A stretch of DNA of 12,878 bases from JBFJVD01 sp041624375 (GTDB lineage Bacteria > Chloroflexota > Anaerolineae > Anaerolineales > E44-bin32): assembly GCA_041624375.1 (NCBI GenBank), contig JBFJVD010000065.1:1-12878 (forward strand). Direction: 5' to 3'. Within the stretch, counting starts at the first letter, position 1, and every line of letters starts with the position of its first letter. The translations under genes and the position numbers were made by a program. Below are positions 6,302-12,878 of this stretch, piece after piece. The notes beneath the pieces were generated by a model. It was not told the origin of the DNA. It worked only from the letters and a program-made list of their open reading frames with translations, and searched no databases.

Positions 6302-6760
6302 CTATGGAGACGACCTTTGGGCCACGAATGTCACCTCGCCGGTCGCCCTGCCAAGACCTTGAGGATGGTCGTGGGAGCAATGGAGTCGCCCTTCTGCGCC
6401 CTCATCTCCCATGAACATTCCACTGATTTCTTCAGTGGTGTTGTCTCGGGCATGGCTGCCCGAGAAGCGACCGTTTTCGATGACGATTTGACGCGGGTGG
6501 GGCTGCACCATTTCGCTGGTTACGGTCCAGCCCTGGGCCTCCATCTTGATGGTGTATTGGATCGAGGTGATCGTCAGCTGTCCATTCACTTCTTCCACGC
6601 GCAGGCTAAATTGCTCTCCCTGACTTGTCGTCCCCCTGAACAGTCCAGGCGACGGATCAGCTGCGCTGCCTGACGAGGAGCCTTCGATGCCACCGCAAGC
6701 TGGTAACACCATCACAACGATTGTTATGACAGCAAGTGCCAGCCATCTTTCTCTCCACAT
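6302..6760 (-). CDS. Lipoprotein of unknown function, beta-rich
   Basis: The 152-residue product has a textbook lipoprotein signal: MWRERW, a hydrophobic core (7-18), and the lipobox LPAC with the lipidated Cys22, followed by GG and a Ser/Gly-rich linker (to about 37). The mature part alternates strands and turns (LFRGTTSQGEQFSLRV, then QLTITSIQYTIKM, IVIENGRFSG, and a closing ATGEVTFVAQR), so it is probably a small extracytoplasmic beta barrel or sandwich of the kind found in many uncharacterised lipoproteins. I chose the ATG at 6760 because AAAGGGG stands six bases upstream; an in-frame ATG at 6781 lacks a site and would add a basic extension. It starts 23 bases after the stop of the beta-propeller gene, so the two are almost surely one operon. 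Its coding sequence contains the paired hairpins at 6420-6465. Confidence 0.75.
   Translation of the reverse strand: MWRERWLALAVITIVVMVLPACGGIEGSSSGSAADPSPGLFRGTTSQGEQFSLRVEEVNGQLTITSIQYTIKMEAQGWTVTSEMVQPHPRQIVIENGRFSGSHARDNTTEEISGMFMGDEGAEGRLHCSHDHPQGLGRATGEVTFVAQRSSP
6420..6465. repeat. Two adjacent perfect hairpins inside the lipoprotein gene
   Basis: CCACTGA (6420-6426), loop TTTCT, TCAGTGG (6432-6438) is a perfect seven-pair stem. Five bases later TCTCGGGCA (6444-6452), loop TGGC, TGCCCGAGA (6457-6465) is a perfect nine-pair stem. Both lie in the codons for the HARDNTTEEISG region. A similar tandem pair occurs in the neighbouring propeller gene. Confidence 0.7.
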
Positions 6761-6783
6761 GGTCTGCCCCTTTCTCGACATGC

Positions 6784-8112
6784 TCAGTCTGATTCGGAAA
6801 TAAATGCGACCAGCTCATTATCGATGCCTACGTAGAGCTCGCCCTCGGGTCCAGCAGCAGGTGGAGAGAAACGGATGGCTTCACTTGCTGGGCTGATTTG
6901 CCAGCAAACCTCCCCCGCTGGGGATATGCACAGGAGGTCACCATTCAAGTTACGAGCGTAAACATAGCCGCCCCCAGAAACGGCGACGGGATTCATTCCT
7001 ACCCCTTGTCCCCCGATCCGCGCGCTCCACTGCACTTCGCCTGTTGCAGGATCCAATGCGTAAATCACGCCATGCCGGGGCGCTACATATATGAGCCCAT
7101 TTGGGCCTCGCACGACAGGCGCGTCAATCATCTGAATGTATCCTGGAGGCCCCGCCACAGAACTCTGCCAGCGAGGAATGCCGTCCGGTCGCATGGCAAG
7201 CACTCGCCCGCCATTTGATGCGAAATAGACAAGCCCGTCATCCCCAGCGACAGGCGTGGACTCCATGCGATCGTTGGTATGAAATTCCCAGGCGATGGTT
7301 CCGCTGGTCGGCTCCAGGGCATAGATATCTTCCCCTTTGCACACGCCGTAGACCGTTCCATCCGATCCGACAGCAGGACCAGGCCACGTTCCTCCACCCA
7401 TAACCTGGCATAAATCCTGGCTCCACTGCTCGTTTCCCTCCGGGGAGACAGCCAGCAAGGTGCTGTCGTTTGTCATGAGATAGATCAATCCATCTGAGCC
7501 GATGGCAGGCTGGGCGGTCAGTCCTCCCGCAACAGGTTTTGAAAAGGTCCAGTCAATTGTGCCTTTATCGGTAATGCTAAAAAGCTCTCCGTCGTAAACA
7601 ATGTAAATGTGGTTATCAGGCGTCAAAACAGGTTGACTGTAGTTCCTGGTGGCGCTTGCCCCTCCCAGAACGAGCCGCCACAGTTCACTGCCGAGAGTGT
7701 CAATCCTTAACATCACTCCGGAAGCTGTTACGAGGACGATCGAACCATCCTCAGCGATGATTGGGGCTGCCTGCAGCTGCCCTGGCAATTCAATGCGCCA
7801 GAGCTCGGCCCCCATCGTGCTCAGATCGGTGTTTCGCTCGACGTTGTTTAGATCCACCTCCTGAGGTGGATCCCCTGCCGAGTCATCGGCAGGGATAGGC
7901 GAATTCAGTTCCGAAGGAAGAGGGTAATCTGAGACATCTACCTCGGATGGGTCAGATGCCAGCGAAGACGGCTCTTCTTGTGTTCTGAACTCTCGAAACC
8001 ATTGGATCGCACTCGTAACTAATGCCACAATAATGACGACAACCAGCCCACCAACAATCTCATTTTGTGCCCTACGTAATGAGGAAAGGATTTTCCGCAG
8101 AAGTGATCGCAC
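6784..8112 (-). CDS. Membrane-anchored PQQ-like eight-blade beta-propeller protein
   Basis: The 442-residue protein starts with a basic amphipathic segment (MRSLLRKILSSLRR), one transmembrane helix (about 19-38), and an acidic Pro/Ser-rich linker (about 45-100). It then has eight tandem repeats of about 40 residues. Each repeat has a Trp start (W105, W145 and so on, patterns such as ELWRI, EVQWSAR, EVCWQI) followed by a 'P-x-(V/I)-x-x-DG-x-(V/I)-Y' core and an (A/S)-(L/I)-x-P-x-G turn. That is the PQQ-like/BamB-like propeller. I see no quinoprotein dehydrogenase catalytic signature, so a binding or scaffold role on the outer face of the membrane is more likely than an enzyme. The start is GTG 8112 with GGGGGG four bases before it. 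It is followed after 23 bases by the lipoprotein gene. The linker codons contain the tandem hairpins at 7851-7894. Confidence 0.85.
   Translation of the reverse strand: MRSLLRKILSSLRRAQNEIVGGLVVVIIVALVTSAIQWFREFRTQEEPSSLASDPSEVDVSDYPLPSELNSPIPADDSAGDPPQEVDLNNVERNTDLSTMGAELWRIELPGQLQAAPIIAEDGSIVLVTASGVMLRIDTLGSELWRLVLGGASATRNYSQPVLTPDNHIYIVYDGELFSITDKGTIDWTFSKPVAGGLTAQPAIGSDGLIYLMTNDSTLLAVSPEGNEQWSQDLCQVMGGGTWPGPAVGSDGTVYGVCKGEDIYALEPTSGTIAWEFHTNDRMESTPVAGDDGLVYFASNGGRVLAMRPDGIPRWQSSVAGPPGYIQMIDAPVVRGPNGLIYVAPRHGVIYALDPATGEVQWSARIGGQGVGMNPVAVSGGGYVYARNLNGDLLCISPAGEVCWQISPASEAIRFSPPAAGPEGELYVGIDNELVAFISESD
7851..7894. repeat. Two directly abutting perfect hairpins in the propeller gene linker
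   Basis: GATCCACCTC, loop CT, GAGGTGGATC (7851-7872) is a perfect ten-pair inverted repeat. With no gap CCCTGCCGA, loop GTCA, TCGGCAGGG (7873-7894) is a perfect nine-pair repeat. Each unit is 22 bases. They fall in codons 73-88 of the propeller protein, in the unstructured linker between the membrane helix and the first blade. Confidence 0.8.
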
Positions 8113-8318
8113 GATACCCCCCGATATCTAGCGGGCGCGATCCAATCCAAAGGCTTCTGGCTCGATATCGCATTCAAGCCTCACGAGCCTCGGCCCAAAT
8201 GTATGGTCGACTTCAGCGCGGCGTAGGGCGCGATTGACCCGCCCACAGCCCGAAATGAGTTCTGGGCCAATGGCCGCCTCTTTCCGGGCGGATTCGATCA
8301 CGACCGGATGCACAGTCC
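8113..8318. other. Gap upstream of the propeller gene, with one doubtful small frame
   Basis: On the minus strand a 61-codon frame runs from ATG 8313 to TAG 8128 (start MHPVVIESARKEAAIGPELI). It begins five bases after the stop of the frameshifted gene and ends 15 bases before the propeller start, so its position suits a small gene. It has only a weak ribosome site and no recognisable motif, so I do not call it. No other feature is visible. Confidence 0.3.
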
Positions 8319-8691
8319 CTACACCACGGCGCCCACCAGGATCAGAACTGCTGACGCGTTGGAGATGAGTAGGCAGAGCTTGAACGGCAGGAAATCGACG
8401 ATGTAGCCAGTGAAGATCGATGCCTGAGCAATACGAAGAGCCCGGCTGCAGAAACCAGATATTCGGTGCCTGACACGGCTGACCCCGCCTCTACAAAGGT
8501 GACGACGGAAATGAGGGTACCGATGTAGCTCAAGCCCGCACCCTCGAAGATCCACTCCATTGTGATGTCATGTTTGTTTCGAGGGCGATCTCTTGAAACC
8601 CGGAGAATACTGACTTCGTGGGTAATTGATGAGTTGCGCTCCACATCACAGTGAGCAGCAAACCCATATATGACAGGATCTCGCTGGACAT
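8319..8691 (-). pseudogene. Small membrane protein gene interrupted by two frameshifts
   Basis: Three overlapping minus-strand frames join into one sensible protein. From ATG 8691 (MSSEILSYMGLLLTVM, first helix) the frame runs through LPTKSVFSGFQEI. It then continues in a second frame as RNKHDITMEWIFEGAGLSYIG and a second and third hydrophobic stretch ending VSAAG. It continues in a third frame as AQASIFTGYIVDFLPFKLC and a last hydrophobic segment to TAG 8319. The block 'GF-x-EI...ITMEWI-x-EG' followed by a helix, and the late 'TG...PFKLC', match my memory of an uncharacterised family of about 120-residue four-helix proteins. Restoring one base at each break gives 373+2=375 bases, exactly 124 codons plus stop. 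The breaks lie near 8580-8590 and 8425-8450, each by a run of three C or G. Either a decayed gene or two homopolymer sequencing errors. AGAGGTG lies eight bases before the ATG. Confidence 0.65.
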
Positions 8692-8720
8692 GGAGCCGCA
8701 CCTCTGGTTTCTTCGGCTCC
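8692..8720 (-). promoter_or_regulatory. Leader hairpin with the ribosome site in its loop
   Basis: On the minus strand GGAGCCG (8720-8714), a 15-base loop, and CGGCTCC (8698-8692) form a perfect seven-pair stem ending directly at the ATG of the frameshifted gene. The loop contains AGAGGTG, the presumed Shine-Dalgarno. The bases further upstream (8721-8895) are relatively AT-rich and should hold the promoter; a weak extended -10-like TGTGATAGA is present, without a clear -35. Confidence 0.45.
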
Positions 8721-8895
8721 CTATGTCCACTCTATCACAATCAAGCGGAATCTTAAAGAGCGATCCGCCCAGTTGACTCGACGTATGTCGTCTAAATATG
8801 TTAAGAGGAGGGATTCAGGAGAGGAATATCACCACAATTCATCGCCGGGGTAGACCATCCTAATGTCCTCTCCATTCTCGGAACACGTGGTGACA

Positions 8896-9957
8896 TCAGG
8901 GCGCAAAGCGGTAAACGCGCACGAACCGGCCGCTTTCGTAGAGGACCTCGCCGGCAACCGTGACCGGCCCGAAGCCGAAGGGGTCCTCATAGGCCGCTAC
9001 GAGCCGGAGATTAAGCGGATCGGAGACGTCCAACACGTGGATGCCTCTATCCGATGACAGATACGCCCGCGTGCCCTCCACGACGACGCTGGCCGCAAAA
9101 GGTGCCGGGTAGCGGTTCAACGCAACCGGCGCCGTGGGATCCGCGACATCCAGCACCACCAGCCCGTTGATCGTGGTTGCATAGGCCACGTCCTCTACAA
9201 CAAAGATGCCCTCAAACCACTCCCTGCCGGCAACGAAGGCTCCGACCTCATACGCTGCCTCAAGTGTTTCAAGGTTGATGATGCGCAGCCCGAACTCCGC
9301 AGCCGTAGCATAGGCCACATCGCCCTCGATGAACATTTGATTGGCGCCGCCGGGAACGCGATAGGTTGCGACCTCTTCGGGGCGGGTGGGATCGGACACA
9401 TCCAGAACGTGCATACCCATGGGTCCCGCGATATGCAGGAGGCCATTGGAGAGAGCGTGACCCCCGCTGAAGGGAAACGGCAGTGTCCCGACGACTTCTG
9501 GCTTCGTTGGATCGGCTGCCGAGATGATGAATAGTTCCTCGGCGGTCTGGGCATAGACCGTGTCAATCCCAGGGGAGAAGATCTTCAGCACATCGCTGTC
9601 GAGGGGGTCGCTGCGGCCGATCTCACGGGGCACCGTCGGTTCGGAGAGATCCAGCACGAGCAGCTCGCGCAGGCCGATGCTGAGGGTGAAGGCTTGCTCC
9701 TCGGCGATCAGGATGCTGTCCAGGTGCTCCCAGCTGGCAAGCAGTTCCAGGCTGGCGGGCGCTTGCATGGTGGCGACTTGAGTTGCCAGCAGGTTCCGTT
9801 CGGCTTCGAGCGCTGCGAGGGTCGCGCTGACGGGCCCGCCGGCGCTCGAGTCGGGTTCTAGGCCGACCTCGAGGGTCCCACAGCCAGCGACCCAGAAGGC
9901 TGTAAGCATGAAGAGCACCAGCCGGAATGAGCGTTGGCGTTCCGAGAGCTTTTTCAT
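8896..9957 (-). CDS. LVIVD-repeat beta-propeller lipoprotein
   Basis: The 353-residue product has a lipoprotein signal (MKKLSERQRSFR, hydrophobic 12-23, lipobox VAGC with Cys26), a short acidic linker, a coiled-coil-like stretch (about 43-66, alternating Leu/Ala with Glu/Arg) and then a propeller of LVIVD-type repeats. Repeat cores of the form (L/I)-x-(V/I)-(L/I)-D-(V/L)-(S/A)-(D/E)-P are at 99-107, 142-150, 182-190, 266-274 and 306-314, with a diverged one near 224. Each is followed by a 'P-x-x-V' and a 'V-x-x-(V/I)-A-Y' strand. LVIVD proteins are cell-surface proteins of largely unknown function, thought to bind partners. ATG 9957 is the best start because the signal peptide begins there; GGGGCG upstream is a poor ribosome site. 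It sits 141 bases downstream of the AAA-TPR gene, same direction, with no clear terminator between. Confidence 0.85.
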   Translation of the reverse strand: MKKLSERQRSFRLVLFMLTAFWVAGCGTLEVGLEPDSSAGGPVSATLAALEAERNLLATQVATMQAPASLELLASWEHLDSILIAEEQAFTLSIGLRELLVLDLSEPTVPREIGRSDPLDSDVLKIFSPGIDTVYAQTAEELFIISAADPTKPEVVGTLPFPFSGGHALSNGLLHIAGPMGMHVLDVSDPTRPEEVATYRVPGGANQMFIEGDVAYATAAEFGLRIINLETLEAAYEVGAFVAGREWFEGIFVVEDVAYATTINGLVVLDVADPTAPVALNRYPAPFAASVVVEGTRAYLSSDRGIHVLDVSDPLNLRLVAAYEDPFGFGPVTVAGEVLYESGRFVRVYRFAP

Positions 9958-10098
9958 GAGCGCCCCGTCGTCACATGAAAATGAACTCCCCACCAAATTA
10001 CCGGCTCCACGTCACGATATTTGCGCTCGGCAATGTCAGGGTTGAAGAAGGATGTGCCAGTTTCGAAACGGGATGAGGGAAGTTTGGCTGGATGGTGG

Positions 10099-12878
10099 CT
10101 ACGAGGCCGCTTGTTGAAGCGCCTCAAGACGGGTCTGGATGCGCCGCGCGTACGTGGGCGATCCCATCGCCTCGAGTTCGGCAACCGCTTCCTGCAGCAG
10201 CTCCCTGGCACGCACAAGATCCTCGACCTGGCCACGCCGCTGGTGAGCAGCCGCCCAGGAGGTCAAGTAATAGATGCGCGGGAAGCGCACTTCTGCCCGC
10301 GTGACCCGATCGGTGGCATCGCCAAAGGCCTCGAACGCCTCCGTCCAGCGCTGCTCGGCGGCAAGCACCACGGCCTGTGCGAGTCTCAGAAGCATCTCCG
10401 ACGACGGGAGGGCCTGTTCGGCAAAGAGTTCTTCAGCCTGATCAACCGTCTGCCGCGCCCGATCGACATCCCCTTGCTCCGCCAGGGCAATGGTCAAGAA
10501 GACCCGAGTGAAGACTTGGACTGATCCGATTTCATCGGCGGCTTCCACCACTTGCCGAATAACGGCCGAAGCTTCTTCGTAGGAACCAAGTCCGATCAGC
10601 ACCCACCCCAATCCCATTGCCGGGCCGATCAGTTCGACGTTTGAGCCGGAAGCTTTCACCTGCTCGAGCTGCGACCTGAGCATATCTCGCGCTGAGTCGA
10701 GGTTGCCCTTCGCATGTTCAAGATGGGCGAGCAGCGCCCTGTAGTTCTTCCTGGCTTCGCCCGCCTCCTCGGTTTGCTCGAAGATTCGGTCGAGGTCCTC
10801 GACCAATTCCTCGGCGCGGGACAATTCGCCCATATCGATCGACGTGCTGGCAGCGTTGGTCAATGTGAACAGCTCCCCAGGGAGATTCCCGATCTGCCGA
10901 TCGATCGCTGCCGCCTTCAGGAAGTGCTCACGGGCCGCGCGGGTCGCGGCCGTATGCGAGAGGTAGACTCCGCCCAGGTTATTGTGGGCGCGCGATTCCT
11001 CAAGCAGCAGTCCTTCGGCCTGGCAGATACGCAGCGCCTCTTCGAGGGCACCAATTGCCTCCTGCGAACTGATGCCATGCAGCACCCCCAACGTGATCAG
11101 GGCCTCGGCCTCGACGCGCCGATCGGCGGTGCGCCGGGCCATCTCAAGCGCTTGCCGGCAGAGGGGCTCGGCTTTGCGAGATTGGCCCAAGAAATGGTGG
11201 GCGCGCGCGGTCTCGTGAATAAGATCCGCCAGCTCGGCGCTCTCCTCCGAGCCTTCCATAAGCTCCATACCCTGCAGCGCGAGCTCGAGCGCGCCAGCTA
11301 AGTCACCCGACCACCAGCGGGCGCGCGCCATGCGCGTATAGCACGCTGCCACTTCTTTCGCATCCTGCAGCTCCTGGTAACGTTGCGCGGCCTCCTTCCA
11401 GAGGCTAATCGATTCATCATACCGACCGATTCGGGCGAGGGCCTCCGCCAGCATGGTGAGCAATAGTGTCCGTTCAGCCTCAGAAGGATCAAGTTCGAGC
11501 GCAGCGCGAAAGTGGTTCTCTGCTTCCTGGTTGGCGAAGGCGGCCGCGGCGCGCTCGCCGGCCTTTGTGTACTGATCCCGCGCCCGAGCCTCGTCGCCGG
11601 CCTCTTCGAAATGATAAGCAAGCTGCTCATGGTCGTCCGGACGCAGGCGCTCGATGGCGCCGGCCACCCGCTTGTGCAGCTTGCGCCGGCTCAAGGTGCG
11701 TACCCCCTCGGCCAGTGTGGTCGGGATCAGCGCATGGACGAACGAGAAGGTCACATCGCCCTTGCCAGCCACCGCCTCAATCAGCTGAGCCTGCTCAGCC
11801 GCCTCGAGCGCGTCGATGAGCCGATCCTCCGCGAGATCGGAGGCTTCGACGAGCGTATCGTAGTCGAACTCCCGTCCCATAATGGCAGCCAGCACCAGCG
11901 TGTCCTGGCAGTCCGTGGGCAGTCTGGCCAGCCGGGATTGGATCGCCACCCGCACGCTCTGCGGGATCTCGAGCTCATCCATACTGGGCCGGCGCCAGCG
12001 GCCGTCGGCGTAGTACAGCTTGCCGGATTCAATGAGCGCTTTGCAGACCTCTTCAATGAAGAAAGGGTTGCCCTCGGTCTCGCGCTGGATGCCATCCAGA
12101 AACTCTGGGGTAATGTCCTTCTGGAAGATGGCTGCCAGCATCTCGCCCGTCTGCTGTTTGGTAAATGGCTTGAGTTTCAGGCGTGACGAGAGGCGCCGGC
12201 GGTTGAGATCGAGCAGGACCTCGTGGAAGGGCCGCGCCTCATCGAGTTCGACTTCCCGGTAGGTCGCGGCGATGAGGGTGCACTGCTGGCGCGTGCGGCC
12301 CGCGAGGTGGCGCAGGAGGGCCAATGTTCCGCTGTCGGCCCAATGGGCATCTTCGATCACCAGCAGGAGCGGGGTATGCTCGCTGAGCACGCCGCAGAAC
12401 GATACGACGTTCTCGAAGAGCCGGCGCTGCGCCGCCTCCGGTTCAAGCGGCGGGTTGGGTTGAATGTGCGGGTAGTACGGTTCGAACTCAGGCACCATAC
12501 TCAGCAATTCTGCAAGGACGAACTCGGGCAACTTGAACCCGTTCTGAGAACTCAGTTGCAGCGACCGGCCGATCATCTGCGTGAACGGGGCGTAGGGTGC
12601 GCCCCCCTCGGCAGCGCACTCACCCACCAATACCATCCCGCCGCTCACCTCCACATGGGTGGCCAGCTCGCGCACCAGACGCGTCTTCCCGACCCCCGGC
12701 TCACCGCTGACGAGCAGCGTCTGACCCTCGCCGCGCAGCACCCGGTCCCACAGCGACCTGGCCTCAGCGAGTTCCTGCTCGCGCCCGACGAACCGGCCGC
12801 GCACAATCCGCCGGATGACGGCGACCCCCCTGTCGTCCTCGACTTCCGCGGAGAGCAGATCTGGCTGCTCCAGCTGCT
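10099..12878 (-). CDS. AAA ATPase with TPR repeats (STAND-like regulator), N-terminus outside window
   Basis: The frame is open from the right edge to TAG 10099, 925 codons visible, and no start in the window is convincing (a GTG at 12804 would begin inside a conserved region). Counting from that GTG: FVGRE (5-9) opens an AAA_16 domain, Walker A is GEPGVGKT (34-41), Walker B is LLLVIEDAHWAD (146-157), followed by a sensor-like TLIAATYREVE. A winged-helix-like region follows to about residue 400, then many TPR-type helical repeats to about 890 (for example AEALITLGVLHG and ESRAHNNLGGVYL blocks). The protein ends in QTRLEALQQAAS with no C-terminal LuxR helix-turn-helix. The family are signal-transducing NTPases in which the TPRs sense and an N-terminal domain (a nucleotide cyclase, kinase or DNA-binding domain) responds. 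That domain lies beyond the edge, so the output is unknown. Soluble, cytoplasmic. Confidence 0.88.
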   Translation of the reverse strand, partial: QLEQPDLLSAEVEDDRGVAVIRRIVRGRFVGREQELAEARSLWDRVLRGEGQTLLVSGEPGVGKTRLVRELATHVEVSGGMVLVGECAAEGGAPYAPFTQMIGRSLQLSSQNGFKLPEFVLAELLSMVPEFEPYYPHIQPNPPLEPEAAQRRLFENVVSFCGVLSEHTPLLLVIEDAHWADSGTLALLRHLAGRTRQQCTLIAATYREVELDEARPFHEVLLDLNRRRLSSRLKLKPFTKQQTGEMLAAIFQKDITPEFLDGIQRETEGNPFFIEEVCKALIESGKLYYADGRWRRPSMDELEIPQSVRVAIQSRLARLPTDCQDTLVLAAIMGREFDYDTLVEASDLAEDRLIDALEAAEQAQLIEAVAGKGDVTFSFVHALIPTTLAEGVRTLSRRKLHKRVAGAIERLRPDDHEQLAYHFEEAGDEARARDQYTKAGERAAAAFANQEAENHFRAALELDPSEAERTLLLTMLAEALARIGRYDESISLWKEAAQRYQELQDAKEVAACYTRMARARWWSGDLAGALELALQGMELMEGSEESAELADLIHETARAHHFLGQSRKAEPLCRQALEMARRTADRRVEAEALITLGVLHGISSQEAIGALEEALRICQAEGLLLEESRAHNNLGGVYLSHTAATRAAREHFLKAAAIDRQIGNLPGELFTLTNAASTSIDMGELSRAEELVEDLDRIFEQTEEAGEARKNYRALLAHLEHAKGNLDSARDMLRSQLEQVKASGSNVELIGPAMGLGWVLIGLGSYEEASAVIRQVVEAADEIGSVQVFTRVFLTIALAEQGDVDRARQTVDQAEELFAEQALPSSEMLLRLAQAVVLAAEQRWTEAFEAFGDATDRVTRAEVRFPRIYYLTSWAAAHQRRGQVEDLVRARELLQEAVAELEAMGSPTYARRIQTRLEALQQAAS

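Noticed and set aside
8128..8313. 61-codon minus-strand frame as a gene
   Set aside because: Position fits, but there is only a weak ribosome site and no recognisable motif; kept only as a remark.
9954..10235. 93-codon minus-strand frame between the LVIVD and AAA-TPR genes
   Set aside because: Most of it is an arginine-rich shadow of the AAA-TPR end; the protein-like tail near 9957-10050 has no start of its own.
10920..10960. GGCCGCG / CGCGGCC hairpin inside the AAA-TPR gene
   Set aside because: A seven-pair GC-only stem in GC-rich coding sequence is expected by chance in a gene this long.
11512..12186. 224-codon plus-strand open frame
   Set aside because: Antisense to the AAA-TPR gene, with no motif and no ribosome site.

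Overview
The window is 12.9 kb of moderately high-GC bacterial DNA in which every gene I can support lies on the minus strand. The mix suggests a Chloroflexota (Anaerolineae-like) chromosome, probably from an environmental genome: an NrfHA nitrite reductase with a CxxCH active-site haem, lipoproteins with LVIVD or PQQ-like beta-propeller repeats, small membrane proteins of a kind I associate with that phylum, and a large AAA-TPR (STAND-like) regulator. That assignment is inference; there is no rRNA or marker gene to prove it.

Layout from left to right (genes read right to left): the first 44 codons of a membrane protein cut by the left edge; a gene-poor stretch with a good intrinsic terminator (491-517); a housekeeping-type cluster of a Nudix hydrolase, a GNAT acetyltransferase and a small helical protein (616-2035); an SRPBCC protein (2152-2592); a 425-bp non-coding stretch with a complex inverted repeat and a terminator-like hairpin; nrfA and nrfH (3018-4812), the membrane module that reduces nitrite to ammonium with quinol electrons; two small membrane proteins (5152-5907); a lipoprotein plus a membrane-anchored eight-blade PQQ-like propeller (6302-8112), probably one operon; a small membrane protein gene broken by two single-base frameshifts (8319-8691); an LVIVD-repeat lipoprotein (8896-9957); and the C-terminal 925 residues of an AAA-ATPase/TPR protein that runs off the right edge (10099-12878).

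The best-understood functional unit is nrfHA: NrfH anchors to the membrane and passes electrons from the quinone pool to pentahaem NrfA. The NrfA is of the less usual type with CxxCH, not CxxCK, at the first (active-site) haem. The neighbouring extracytoplasmic lipoproteins and propellers have no demonstrable link to it.

The most unusual structural signals are perfect inverted repeats. Two pairs of near-abutting hairpins sit inside the coding sequences of two adjacent genes (6420-6465 and 7851-7894), two hairpins of almost identical sequence lie downstream of unrelated genes (496-517 and 2943-2964), and one hairpin appears to hold a Shine-Dalgarno sequence in its loop (8692-8720). I found no tRNA, rRNA, CRISPR array, transposase, phage gene or complete new multi-gene system.
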